Of a stretch of 64,000 nucleotides of DNA, positions 47,499 through 59,074 are shown piece by piece. Position numbers and translations under genes: made by a program. This stretch comes from Gnetum montanum (taxonomy: Eukaryota > Streptophyta > Gnetopsida > Gnetales > Gnetaceae), in the NCBI GenBank assembly GCA_015680685.1, contig MNCI01003851.1:256304-320303 (forward strand). Reading direction: 5' to 3'. Position 1 is the stretch's first letter; each line of letters opens with the position of its first letter. The notes under the pieces are model-generated. The model worked only from the letters and a program-made list of their open reading frames with translations. It had not been told where the DNA came from and made no database searches.

Positions 47499-48744
47499 TT
47501 ACTTTGTAATTTGAAATGGACCAATCCATGCTGGTGTAAATTTATTTGGTTTCTTTATATTCCATAATAGGACAAGGTCCCCTATCTTGAAATTTCTTTT
47601 TAGAGCTTTCCTATCAAACCATCTTTTAACTTGAAAGGTATTCTGTAACAAATTATCCTTTGCTTTATCTACTTCAGCTTCTCTTTTAATAAGAAAAGTC
47701 ATAAAACTTCTATCTTTATCAATTCTTTCACTCTGTCTTTGTACGAATTCAAAAGCTTATCTTACAATCTTATTTGTAATTCTTGCTAGAAAACTATAAA
47801 CTACGTTATACGGTGATGTCCCAATAAATTTCTTGAATCTAATTCGATCTGACCATAATGCAGATTGTAGATAATTAATCTAATTTCCTGAATTTCCATC
47901 CATCGATTTCTTGATATAAGTGATAAGCTTTTTATTGGTGGATTCTTCTAGGTCATTTCCTTGAGGATAATAATTTGATGACGAGAATAAGAAAATAAAT
48001 TTTTTTGATGCCCATTTGATAAACTCTTCAGATTTGAAGGTAGGTCCATTGTCTGACACTAACACTTCGGGTAGACTAAATCTACTTAGAATGTGGTCTT
48101 CTAGGAACTTAATCACATCTGATGATGAACTTTCTCTTAGAGCCTTTGCTTTAGACCATTTAGTGAAATAATCAGTAGCTGTGAGAATAAACCTGTGTCC
48201 AGCTCTTGAAGGAGTAATTGTACCAATAAAATCCAAGCCCCATTGCTGAAATGGTCTATCTGCAACTACTGGCTTTAAAGGGGCTCTAGTCTTTTTAATC
48301 TTGAATTTGACATTTATAGCATTTTTGAATCTTTGAACTAATGTCTTGATACGTGGAAGGCTAGTAATATCCATATCGAAGTATATGTTGCATAGTCGAC
48401 TTAGGGGATTCATAAAATAAATTGAAATGATCATGAAATTATTCCAAAATGAAACTAATTTGATCATTATGAACACATTCCAATAAAACCCCTCAAAAAT
48501 CCTTTCTATATAATATAACATCTTTAACAATGAATATTCGTGCTCTTTTGAAGAAAGCTCTCCTTTGACTTGCACTTAAATTATTTGGAATTTTCCTTGT
48601 ATTAAGAAATTTTAGAGTTTCATCATACCAATTCTCTTCATGGGTATCAAGTGTACATACTTCATTTTCTCTAGTCATTAACTTGGCTAATCCCATTCCT
48701 TTTATTGTTTTGCATATTTTCAATGAAAATCTAAAACTTTGCAA
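47499..48744 (-). pseudogene. D integrase
   Basis: From the right: the linker and zinc-domain approach GMGLAKLMTRENE and ASQRRAFFKRARIFIVKDVI (48493-48744). The core in 47880-48575 has QQWGLDFIGTITPSRAGHRF (first Asp), PEVLVSDNGPTFKSEEFIKW (second Asp) and a Glu helix reading GNDLEESTNKKLITYIKKS. The C-terminal domain (47499-47702) has VKRWFDRKALKRNFKIGDLV and WIGPFQI, the GPY/F pattern. Frameshifts separate the three pieces, and the HHCC residues at about 48330-48490 are not intact. Catalytic D, D and E remain readable. Confidence 0.85.
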
Positions 48745-49100
48745 CTTTATAAGCCATTTTCATTTTTTTAATCCAATCTCATTTTGGGCTAGGAACTGCA
48801 AGTTTAATTAGCATAATGTAGACTAATGAACTTTCCAAATAATATTTAAAATGCTAAAGTGCTTTAATGACTCTAAAAGCTTGTTTCTCTAAGTCTGAAT
48901 AATTTAACTCTAAACCCTTTAACTGATACCCAAAAAATCCAATTGGTTCATCTTGACCTTCATCATTTTTTTGTGTTAAAATGGCAGTGATAGAATCATT
49001 TGAAGTAAACGAATATAACCAAAAATATTCTTTAAGCTTAGGCTTCACCAAATACGGAGCCTCTTGTATAGCAATTTTAATTTATGATAATGCTCTCTCT
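48745..49100 (-). pseudogene. D gypsy-type RNase H
   Basis: The reading KEYFWLYSFTSNDSITAILT, then DEPIGFFGYQLKGLELNYSD and LEKQAFRVIKALKHFKYYLE (48854-49051) matches the C-terminal RNase H of Ty3/gypsy pol. The first catalytic Asp is missing (ser-thr-ser in its place) while the Glu of LEKQA is kept. It follows the RT directly. Loss of catalytic residues in this domain is common where an aRNH is present in the same polyprotein. Confidence 0.75.
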
Positions 49101-49860
49101 GATTCTGGTATTTTCTCTACTTGGACATCCTATTTTAGCATATGCCTCAAAGGTTTGGTAATTTCAATAAACCTGGGGATGAACTTTTTGACAAAGTTTA
49201 TCTTCCCAAAGAAAGATCTAAGAGATTTCCTACTTGTTGGATGTTCAATATTCTGTACTACTTGGATTCAGGAATTGTCTATGGAAATTCCTTCTTGACA
49301 TATCACATCGCCTAATAAGGTTCTAGATTTAACCCCGAAGATACACTTCTTAGGATTTAATGAAATACCAAACTCACGACATCTGTCGAAAAATTACTGG
49401 AGAGGATTAATATGATCTTCTTTTTTATTTAAGAATATTATAATATCATCCAAATAAACCACCACAAATTTTCCTAATAAATCTTTAAATGCTAAATCCA
49501 TTACTCTTTGGAAAGTAGCTCCAGCATTTGACAATTCGAATGGAATTCTTTGGTAAGTGAAAGTTCCCTATTTGGTGATAAATGCTGTTTTGAATCTATC
49601 ATTCTTATCTAGCAAAATTTGATTATAATCAGAGAAACCATCTAAGAAATAATATACTTGAGAACCTGAGACTTTAATCAGCATCTCATCAATTCTTGGA
49701 AGTGGATACTTATCATTTTTTAAGGCATCATTCAGATTTCTAAAGTCTACAAAAAGCCTTATATCACCATTTTTCTTTCTTACTTGAACAAGGTTAGGAA
49801 GCCATGCTGAATATTGTACTGGATATATGATTCATTCTTGTAACAACTTCTTGATTTCGG
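49101..49860 (-). pseudogene. D reverse transcriptase
   Basis: Minus-strand blocks: WLPNLVQVRKKNGDIRLFVD, RNLNDALKNDKYPLPRIDEM, then FLDGFSDYNQILLDK and GTFTYQRIPFELSNAGATFQ, and the catalytic VVVYLDDIIIF at about 49435-49470. The thumb part LRSFFGKINFVKKFIPRF follows at 49170-49230. Four stops (TAG or TAA) and one or two frameshifts interrupt it. The region just upstream, 49832-50227 (RKFNPSFEPAMETEIKKLLQ), is the N-terminal lead-in of RT. Confidence 0.85.
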
Positions 49861-50380
49861 TTTCCATAGCTGGTTCAAATGATGGATTGAATTTTCTTTG
49901 TTTTTGCTTCACTATTTTGAAACCTTCTATTAAAGGAATTTTATGTGTCATCACATCTTGCCTAAAAGCTTTAAGATCATCATAAGACCAAGAAAAATTG
50001 TCCAAATTATTTCTGAGACATGTTAACAAGTTTTTCTTAAAATTCAAATCTCTTTCCTTTGTAACATTCAACATCTTTGGCATCTTGTCTAATCCAAAAT
50101 TCACTACCCCGAAAGCTTGACTATCTGGGTTTTGTATATCATTTCCAGTAAGTAAATGTTTCTTGAACTCATGTTCCAAGTCAATCATCCTTTTTGGAAT
50201 GAAATTGTCTTTGGAGTTTGATGACATTTCAGGTATTACTTTACCCTCAAATTCTTGTTAGTTTTTCATAAATCTTAGTACTTGATCATCATCTTCAAAT
50301 ACTTGTAAATTTTTTATATTATCTAGTACTGATGGTTTATGTTCTTCTTCAACCATTACATCCTTGTAACTTTCTATTAT
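49861..50380 (-). pseudogene. D linker between aRNH and RT
   Basis: A 131-codon open stretch at 49832-50227 with LDKMPKMLNVTKERDLNFKK and NNLDNFSWSYDDLKAFRQDV. The latter parallels the segment FAWSYEDM...DP that precedes RT in Tat pol. Between 50228 and 50380 the reading contains stops. Confidence 0.65.
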
Positions 50381-50389
50381 TTATATTCT

Positions 50390-50760
50390 AATGTTGAAGC
50401 AGCCTTTGCCAAATCATTTGCTATAAGATTCTTGTCTCTATTTATATGCTCTATTCGGCAATGTTGAAACTGATCTAACATCTTAGAAGAAAGTTTCTTA
50501 TAAGGTCTTAAGAATGAACTCTTTATTATGTAGTTACCCTTTACTTGTTCACAAACTAATCTTGAGTCTCCTTTTATAGTGATTACTCTGATATTTTTGT
50601 CTAGAGCTATTCTTATACCAATACATAAAGCTTCATACTCAGCTTTGTTGTTAGTATAGGGAAAGATAGATGAATTTCTTTGATAATTTCAGGTGAATCA
50701 TTCCTTAATATAACTATGCTGACTCCTACACCTTTTGAATTACATGAACCATCAAAGTAT
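50390..50760 (-). pseudogene. D archaeal-type RNase H, upstream of RT
   Basis: KWELYFDGSCNSKGVGVSIV (first Asp), then after a frameshift near 50650 YTNNKAEYEALCIGIRIALD (Glu), ITIKGDSRLVCEQVKG (Asp) and HINRDKNLIANDLAKAAS (last Asp). All four catalytic residues of the aRNH family are readable. It lies directly after the protease and before RT, whereas in B and in typical Tat elements the aRNH stands between gypsy RNase H and integrase. The sequence itself shows this order. The domain is better preserved than the gypsy-type RNase H of the same element. Confidence 0.8.
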
Positions 50761-50869
50761 AACTCCCATTTATCCTCATTCTTTAATTGTTCTTTTTCAG
50801 AACCATAATTTTCTTGGAGTGTACAAATTTTTTTTTGAACACCTCCTTTTTTGGCCATTTTACTCTTTC

Positions 50870-51290
50870 GATTTGAAGTAATCTTATCAATCATCAAAGG
50901 TTCACTATAGATGTATATTTGATTTGGTTCTTCTTTCCAAGGTAGCCACATGTGAGAATAATCCGTTGATATGTAACCTGCGAAATTCTTGCTCCAACTT
51001 CTACTCAATAAGAGACTATGTGAATATGGTATATTTGCCACTCGAATAGTTACTCTACTTCTGATGCGGGGTTCAGAAGATATTTCCAATAGAACATTTG
51101 GTAATTGACCCACAATCTTCACTCTACTTTTATCAACTTGAACAATCTTTTTATTTGATTTTTTAGGAATCAAACAAAGTTTCTTACATATAGACAATGG
51201 CATTATAGTAGACGTAGCTCCAAAATCAATCAAACAATTGTGTAAGTATTTATCCTTTAACTTCATTTTCAAAATAAAAAGAGGAGCTTC
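50870..51290 (-). pseudogene. D aspartic protease
   Basis: MKLKDKYLHNCLIDFGATST carries the active-site loop as D-F-G-A, and IMPLSICKKLCLI the following strand and helix. A second conserved stretch IRVANIPYSHSLLLSRSWSK corresponds to the xxILGRxW motif with LLLSRSW. It is continuous in frame with the first part of the aRNH (50613-51272, 219 codons), so protease and aRNH were encoded as one unit. A TAG lies just upstream at about 51303. It would have processed the polyprotein. Confidence 0.75.
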
Positions 51291-51299
51291 CTTATCATA

Positions 51300-52930
51300 C
51301 TAGGTCTTTAATTTCTCATCATTATTAGACACATAACTTAACTCTAATTTTCTAACTCTTCTTTTACCTTTAATGAACTCTAAAGCCTTTCTTTGTTGAT
51401 CTCCTATTTGAAGAAACTAATAAAAGCTAATATTGGCCTTGACATGTTTAAGGTCTTCAATCAAATCATACTCTCCATCACCAATAAAGCTTGGTCTCTT
51501 TATCCATTTATTAAAAGACTCATTTGGAGTGCTTTGCTCTACTTGATTATCTTTACCTTTATTCTTATCTTTTCTATTTGGCTCAAAAGCTTTTCTCTTA
51601 GAAGATAGATTAGTAATAACATTTGGGGGCCTATAAGTAGTTAATATTTCTTTTGATCGAAGACTATATCCATTTTCCTCATTGTTATTGCATTCTTCAT
51701 CTGAAGTCATATCTTCTTCAAAACTTGATAGAGAAGAAGTATCGCTAGATCCACTGCTATAAGATTTACTTGCATAATGAATGCTAGATAAATCATTATC
51801 AGATTCAATATCAAGAAAGTTTGACATAATAAGGTCACTTTCATCCTCATCTTCTGCTAACTTAGTTTCTTGATGTTTATTCTTTCTATTTTTCCATTCT
51901 TCCTTGATATTAACTTTTGCCAAGGCTTTTTCAAGCTTCACTATTTTGTTAGACATATCTCTCATTAATTGTCCTTTTTTAGATTCTACTCTTTCATGTT
52001 CTTGCTCTATCTAAACATGAGATGGACCTGGTAAAGATTTAAACTGAGAAAAATTTTGCATAGGAATCATAACTCTTTCTTCTCTTTTTTGAGTTGCAGT
52101 ATTTTCTTCAGGATTCAAGTTCAACTGTTTTTCTAACTGTATAGCTTCACTAAAGTAGTCATTCAGTGTAGTTAAGTTTGGAGTTCTCCTTAACCAAATT
52201 GAAATGTTGGGGTTGATAGCCTTAAGATAAGTTTCTTTAGGCATTTCTTATGATGGTCTATATTGTCTTTGAAAGAGTCCATAAATTCGTTGAAACTTGA
52301 TGTTAAATATCTATTTGATTCTTTAACTCCTTACTTAGCTTGTATCAGCCGATAGTATAGTTGTTGTTGATCTAACTGATTACCAAACTAGGCTAAGAAA
52401 GGATTCTTCATGTCATCCCAACTTGTAATACTATTACTTGGTAAGTTTGAATACCAAATCTGAGCCATATTATTTAAATTTGATACAAATAACCTACAAG
52501 CTTGATCTTGATGTTGACAATTTGCATGAGCTAAAGCTAACTCAAACATGTGAATATATTCTTAAGCTAAATAATCTTTTCTAGGAATGAAAGGCTTAGG
52601 AAAATATTTGTAAACTACCTTAGGAATATCATTGTAATTTTGAAATCCTAATGGTGTAACTCTTTGCCAAGGATTTTCCATCCTATTCCTTTGGATAGTT
52701 GAACTCTTAGACTTTCTAGACCTTCTCTTATAAATTGATAAACCTGATAAAATGGGTGATCTTTTTGATCTTCTAGTTTTCACTCCACTACTTTTTCCTA
52801 ATTTAAAAACTTTCTTTTGTTCTTCTTCTGATGAAGAATCAGTCTTAGAATCAAGAATATCTTTTGAAACTTTTAAATTTTCCAAACTATCAATCTTCTT
52901 GGTCATGAATTGAAAATAGTATGTAATTTC
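51300..52930 (-). pseudogene. D gag
   Basis: From the right: a Ser/Lys/Arg-rich N-terminus (52562-52906, DSSSEEEQKKVFKLGKSSGV); then a capsid-like block with HANCQHQDQACRLFVSNLNN and WYSNLPSNSITSWDDMKNPF (52380-52560), the W-Y-x-L-P...S-W-x-D signature of plant Ty3/gypsy gag; then 52011-52244 and an acidic, serine-rich C-terminus (51417-51965). Three frames are used and several TAG stops occur. No CCHC knuckle is seen. Confidence 0.75.
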
Positions 52931-53005
52931 TTAAACCTTTATAGTAACAAAGAATGGTTGATGTGCTAAAATTATAAGGCTTATGAACTTAGAGGCTAAA
53001 TTTTC

Positions 53006-53024
53006 AGACCTCCTTATAGCGCCA
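53006..53024 (-). other. Primer-binding site of D
   Basis: Minus sense TGGCGCTATAAGGAGGTCT, seven bases inside the LTR; related to the sites of A, E and F. Confidence 0.7.
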
Positions 53025-54256
53025 AAAGAACTGTTGGCGACCGTTTGGGACGTGACCGCCAATGAGTATCCTTGAACAGGATTTAGGTGCTTACTGGTCT
53101 TCTGGCAACACCAAGGCCCAAATACCTTCAAATAGACTTAGTAGTTAATGTGAGTATGTGTGTGTGCTATTGCGGTGTGCGGTTATGTGACATGAAATGA
53201 TTGGGTTGTGTGTAAACTACAAATGACTTATCTTAAAGAGATTCATCCAACTTTGTAAAGTACTGTGAGTTGTTGAGAGTTCCTATTTTATTTAATTGCC
53301 TAGTCTACATGGTCCTTTTAATACCTACTTGTAACAAATAAAATTTTGTAAAAACATTTGAGCACAACTCTACGAATCTACTTCTAATTTTCCCCAAAGA
53401 AAGAGATAGTTCCACAAGAAAACTAGAAATAGAGCAAGATTCGATGGAAATAGAAAGAAGAGAACAAGAAAGCAGATTTGTGTAAATATTTCAAATGTTT
53501 AAACAAGGTAAAATGATATGAGTAAACACTTTGCAATAAAGCTATCCCAAATTCAATAACTATGAATTGTTCAAATTTCAAAGGCTCAAATAAGCAATTT
53601 CTTCAAGACAATCCTACTATGCTACCCAAAAAATTGCTACGTAAACTATGAAGTACGAGACTCTATTTTGGCTAGATAATGGATGTGAAAAATTTCATTC
53701 AATAGAACATTTAAAAGACTTGACAATTTTTGATTGAAATAACATGGAGATTCACTTTAAAGATAAAAGAAGCTATTCTAGTCCTATCAAAATACCAAAC
53801 ATTTTCTGAACCCTCTTGACTATTGAATCGTTTAACGGCTTGACTACATGCAAAGGCTCTCTTAAAAAAATCTCAATAGTGGTTCTTATACATTTCACAA
53901 TAATAAAATTCACTACTAAAATTCTCTTAAAGCTTTCAAACACAAGCTCTTCTATGGCAAAATTTTAATAGAAATTTTCTATCATGCAACAAGAACAATA
54001 AGAGCAATCTAAAAATCCCAAAATTACTTGCCAAGCATGATACTATGTAAACCACTAGCTAAAAAATTTAAACAAAATAAAAAATAAAAAACATAACTCA
54101 CAGGATTACAACAAAGAGGCTAAAATGTTGTCTTTAGCAAATTATCTTACAAGCAATCTTTCACAATTTCTTCTTTACAATGCTCTTCCCAAGACCCAAA
54201 GTTTGTCTCCAAGTGAGAGCTAGTAGTGTTCTATTTCCATTCTAATCCATGAAGTC

Positions 54257-54264
54257 TTTTTATA
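54257..54264 (-). promoter_or_regulatory. TATA box of the D 5' LTR
   Basis: Minus sense ACCCTATAAAAAGAC, identical to the 3' LTR copy. It would set the transcript start about 1.2 kb before the LTR end. Confidence 0.65.
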
Positions 54265-54639
54265 GGGTTCAAAAAGTAGTTAGATATTCCAAAATATCTT
54301 GGCTAACTTCGCTCCCTAGTAAGAAAGTTATAACTTGCCCAACTAGTTAGGAGATATTTCTTGCCAATCTAGTTAGGAAGTTATAACCTATACATGAAGT
54401 TAGGAGAAAATCATGCTAACATTGGCATGCGTAAATATTATAAATATTTTATAGGCAACAACCTATATAATAATAATTTTTTAAAAATAAATCCAAGATC
54501 TCCATATTATAAGAGCTTCATACAATTGTTATTTTATTTTTATTTTAGGATTTTAATTACCCACCATGTATAAAGCCTTAGTAATTCACTTGGGATAATT
54601 AAATTAATTCTAGGTCTTTAACAAGGGCTCCATACCATT

Positions 54640-55650
54640 ATTGCATGTGAGAAATTGCTGAAATTATCTTTTTGCCACTGGACCATATGAAATTGAAATT
54701 TTATTTTTGTGACTTCAATTCCATGCATTCGGGTTTTGTATTTGTCTTTAGCGTGGATGGTTTCTTTCGAATAAACTGTAACTATGATTTATTGGCATCG
54801 GCTAAAACATCTCCTGGTTCTTCTGATTCGGCTATCCACCTATCTTGCTGTGTCTTTGTGTCTCTGTTACCGCACTTGGTAGATTGGTACGGAGATGAAG
54901 AATGCATTGGCGTCAGGCACTATTGCTGTTTTTGGTAATTTCTGATTGCAGGTTCCAGGAGCAAATGATAATTTTGGTTTACGTTTCTGACCACCTAAAA
55001 TATTTCAACTGAGTTCCTAGTAGTGATGCTATTTCTATTTTCGTCATTGTTGTGTAATGAATTTCATTTGTTTCTACCCGTATTGCTCAAGGCACTCTTG
55101 GCCATGGCAGAGCCCCAGGTGCATAACCACGAAATTTGTTGAGTTATACGGAACAACACAGAGGCCGGTAGGGTTTGGTAGAGCATCGACGATGCAATCG
55201 CAGCTCAGCCACATAGCATGGACCTCCGCGTAGAACAAGAGCTTGCCGTGCAGAATAAGAGCTCATTGATGTAGCGGCAGTGGTGGTCATTGTTGCTCAT
55301 GACCTGCTACCAGAGGTACTGCTGATTCAGATGTAGATGCCTTGACTACCTCCATTCCAAAGGTTTTTGCACGATGGAAATTTTTTGGTGAGGGGGTTGT
55401 AGACATTGAAGCCCTACTCCGTTCCATAGGCGACCATCCTAATTGAACAATATGCATAGAATCCATGGCATGGCCGTGCAGGAAGAAGATGAGGACGACG
55501 AAGATGATAGAGCTGTTAGTTACAATTTTTGTTCCAGTTTTTTACCTCTACATGCTTGTATCTCTTACATTAATTTCTTGTTTAATTAGTCTAGGTATAA
55601 ACTTGATGGCCATGTGGCAGTCTTCTGAGCATGGAATTCTATTACATCCA
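54640..55650 (+). pseudogene. Gene-like segment captured in the D LTR (right copy)
   Basis: Second copy of the segment at 44780-45760. 54672-54938 keeps the same 86-88 codon reading (FVFSVDGFFRINCNYDLLAS), and the following blocks have PQVHNHEIC, AIAAQPHSMDLRVEQEL and VQEEDEDDEDDRAVSY. It retains CAG where the left copy has TAG at two places, but has an extra insertion near 55240-55265 (a repeat of AGAACAAGAGCTTG/AGAATAAGAGCTCA). Confidence 0.5.
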
Positions 55651-56110
55651 CAAAATTTTAGATGATTCATAGGAGAAATAACTTTACCCTACATCAAACT
55701 GCTAAATTTGCGTTGCTGCAGAGATATGCTTTCTTGAAATGAAATGGATACAAAATCAATTTTACTTGAGATGCTCCTTGATTTGCTACATATTCATATC
55801 ATATAAATGATGCATATAAAAATTGGACTTCCTCCATAATCCCGCTAGACTTTGGTTAGTTGTGATAGAGATGGAAAGAAGGCATTGAGATTATTAGGAT
55901 ATTCATCCGTAAAGCCCAGTGTATCATAATATATTTATATAAGCTTACTATAGGAATGGTGTTCCTACATTCTTTTTCTGAAATTAAAAGAATGTTGTTG
56001 TTAACTTATTCCTTTTCCTCTCAAACTGAAATTTTTGCCACTTCTCCAAAAAATCTTAACCAATTTTATCATGCCAACCTGTTTGATGAAATGGCCAAAA
56101 TGTGCCAACA

Positions 56111-58340
56111 TGTACGTTTGAGAGGAAAGACCTTGCTCAATACACACCACTCCCCATGAAGCCTTCCCAGTTGTTAGACCAACTTTTGAAGGCTGGGGTC
56201 ATTAAACACAAGCAGTTGTCCCCAGCGGCAACCTAGAGACATGACCGATTCTGTGAATTGGTCAAAAACCCAAGCTTAGAAACACCAAATGAGCCTCCTA
56301 TTCCAAAAGGCTTTTGACTAGATCAATTTTATGAGTACCATCAACGGAATGGGCATGGTACTGATTATTGTTTCACCCTTAAACAAGACATACAACGTAT
56401 GATTGATAGGGGTGAAATAACATTTGACGATGCCAACCCTGTTAAATCACAGAATCAATCTACGGGAGTATATAAAGATTCCCTCAACACTAAGGAAGCT
56501 CCTTACGTTATTAACATGATCCATATTGGAAATGAGCAAGGAATTCCTAGCAAACCTCTTGTGATTCATGTTCCTCCTACACCATCAACACCATCCCCAC
56601 AATCTTCGTATCCCACATACAATCCACCTACATCGACAAAACCATTTGTTATTCATGTACCCCCTGCTAATGCAATCACAAATGTGCAACCACCTACCTG
56701 GCCCACTCCCTTTGTGGTTCGAGTGCCACCTGCGGTTACAACCACGGAGGTACAACTACAAAATTGACCAACTCCTTTTGTAATCAGGGTATCCAAACAC
56801 CCTGATCTTCAACCTCTTATTCCTCAACTGCAAACCAAACCAACCTCATTCGTCATCAGGGTGCCTAAAAACCCTAACACACAACCACCTACAACTATTC
56901 AACCACAACCCCAACCCACTCCATTCATAATCCGGGTCCCAAAACAACCCAATATTCAAGCTCCAACGGTTCGCTCACGACCTTCGCAAGAACACCTTGC
57001 CGACAGACTTACTAGAGAACGGTTGGAAAAAGAATGTCAACGTCTTGAATTGGAACCACCAAAACCCACTCCCCTCAATGTTGTACCCATGGCTCAGACA
57101 CTGAATGAGCCAAGCACAAGTCATAAAGGAAAACCATCAGACATGTCAGATACATTAAAATAAACAGTTGTAGTAGATCCTACAAAGACTACTCCACATG
57201 AAATACAACTGTTGGGTCCCATGGACCAAGTTGCTACTAACAAAACTATACCCAATAGTAAAGAATTGGCCACAGCCCTAATGCAGGTCACACAAGTGCT
57301 CAAATAGAAGAATATATATCTAAGCTTGTATGACCTCATGATGACTTCTCAAGTACAACGTGAAGCCTTGGTGCGAATGTTAACATCGATCGCTGTCATT
57401 GAAGACTTACCAGCCAACGAACCCTCAATCCATGTACTAATGTCTTTGCCTCAAGGGTCATAATCGAAATCATTAGGCTTCCATACAAATGACATCAAAA
57501 TAGATGAAAAAATTGGAGAAGTCACCACTGCACCCATGTTTATAACAATACAAGTAAAGCAATTTAAAATACATAGAGTGCATGTAGATGATGGAACAGC
57601 TACAAATGTAGTACCTTACCCCGTCATCGAACAGTTAGGGCTAACCGAGCAAATAAAATCGACTTCCACCACATGTCTGAAATTGTTTAGTGGATCACAC
57701 ATAGTAGTCAAAGGAACGCTCACTTTGAATTTCATATCAGGGGACCGGTTCCCCACATCTGTAGAGTTTGTGGTCATTGATGAGATGACTGGTTCTAACT
57801 TAATATTGGGATGACCTTGGTTGGCCCAATTAAAAGCAGTATCATCCCCCATACATTAAGAGATCCACCTACCTTATGAAGGTGGCGAGATCATCATACA
57901 TGGGGATGAAACTACATCCACCATCTCTTCACACACTGACGCAAACCAAGGCTCAGAAGTTAAATTTGAACCACCTAAAAATGACCATATTCTAAATTAG
58001 CCTAAGCAAGACACAACCATTGAACAACCAAAGCAAGAACATGCAACAAATGAAAATGAAAGTGACAACCATCTCATAAACCGTGATCCTCCTAAAATAA
58101 AAGAAACTTCACTTGACATGGAAACCACCCAAATTGTACATACTTCATCAAACATAGAAACTTCACAAAACATAGGAACATCACAACAAACTGACGTAGA
58201 GCCCATTCCTCCAGATGTCTCCTAGTCTGAATTACCATTCAATGTAATTAGTGCAGGAGATGCCGAATACAGAATTACACCCATTAGGCCTACCCTTAAA
58301 GTTAAAATACGAAAAATCAAAAACTTACTAAATAGTTGAC
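56111..58340 (+). pseudogene. E gag (second part) and protease
   Basis: Resumes the gag frame after D. A zinc-finger-like FYEYHQRNGHGTDYCFTLKQ is at about 56319-56380 (first Cys lost), then DIQRMIDRGEITFDDANPV. A Pro-rich linker (56550-56960) has six motifs of the form PF-V/I-I/V-R/H-V-P. SLYDLMMTSQVQREALVRML is at 57323. Protease 57536-57860: VHVDDGTATNVVPYPVIEQL (D-D-G), FISGDRFPTSVEFVVIDEM, and NLILG then a TGA where F has Arg. The tail is Glu/Thr-rich and ends at a TGA at 58338. Stops are mixed TAG, TAA and TGA. The frame ends just before the minisatellite. Confidence 0.85.
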
Positions 58341-58700
58341 ATTCCCCACATACATATGAAATGACATAAAAATACTACACGTCCAAAATGACGTAAAACT
58401 ACTACACGTCCAAAATGACGTAAAAATACTACTCATCCAAAATGATGTTAAATTACCACATGTCCGCAATGACATAAAACTAGCCACGGTCAAAAATGGC
58501 CAGTCAATTGGAAAATCCACTAAAACAGGTCAAATCCCTTTTATTTCCTTGTGCCCCGAAATGGCCTAAAACTAGAGCATATACCCAATAGGCCAGTATG
58601 ACTTTCAACTGACACGCACGGCCCGAAATGACCTTAAAAAAGTGCATGGGGCCCGAAATGGCCTAAAACTAGAACGTGTTGCATTTCAAATTCAGTTTTC
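58340..58700. repeat. Minisatellite after the E protease (27- and about 30-bp units)
   Basis: First part: five units close to AAAATGACGTAAAACTACTA plus CACGTCC at 27-bp spacing (58349-58490). Second part: CCCGAAATGGCCTAAAACTAG units (58556, 58624, 58650), the complement of the TTTAAGGCCAT family of A, B and C. Confidence 0.8.
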
Positions 58701-58836
58701 TTTTCTTTTACAAATTATAATTTTGTTTACTTTTCATTTACAGTCTTATTCTCGCTAGCACAATTACACTTATTTCCAAAGACTCAGACAAGAAAAAAAC
58801 TCTTTTATCTTTACACCTTTATTTACAATTGTCATT
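58701..58836. other. E sequence before the insertion of F
   Basis: T-rich non-coding stretch; nothing supported. TCATT at 58832-58836 would be the left target copy of F. Confidence 0.35.
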
Positions 58837-59074
58837 TGAAACACCGTAAAAAATTGTGAATCGGCCTCAGGCGAAGATTCATAATTCAGGCAAGTGTACA
58901 TATCAGAATTCCAGAAGACAGAACAAGGCGAGACGGTGCTCGGCATCAAATCTCCTACTTCCTTACAAATCCCAGATTTTACTATGTTTTCTATTTTTAC
59001 GCTACCTTATGCAATATTGCATGATGATTCTTAGCGTAAAACATGCGATAGATCAGCTCTTCTTCTTTCTTGCA

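Larger units (their letters stand above)
43170..56110 (-). mobile_element. Element D: complete nested Tat-type retrotransposon
   Basis: LTRs of 3072 bp (43170-46241) and 3079 bp (53032-56110) with terminal TGTTGGC/GCCAACA, a 5-bp target duplication, primer site at 53006-53024 and polypurine tract at 46242-46257. Minus-strand order: gag, protease, archaeal RNase H, RT, gypsy RNase H, integrase, extra ORF. The LTRs agree at roughly 85-97 percent of positions in stretches compared by eye. D is therefore one of the younger insertions, though every ORF is broken. It lies in the gag of E. Confidence 0.9.
53032..56110 (-). repeat. 5' LTR of element D
   Basis: Plus-strand TGTTGGCGACC to TGTGCCAACA, perfect 7-bp terminal inverted repeats. 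Collinear with 43170-46241, TATA at 54257-54264. Confidence 0.9.

Noticed and set aside
57121-57339. Minus-strand ORF opposite the E gag-pro
   Set aside because: It is the antisense shadow of a well-supported coding strand. The same holds for 40594-40806, 60565-60876 and 62957-63367.
1340-58340. Endogenous pararetrovirus (caulimovirid) origin
   Set aside because: LTRs, integrase and polypurine tracts are present, and no movement protein is seen.
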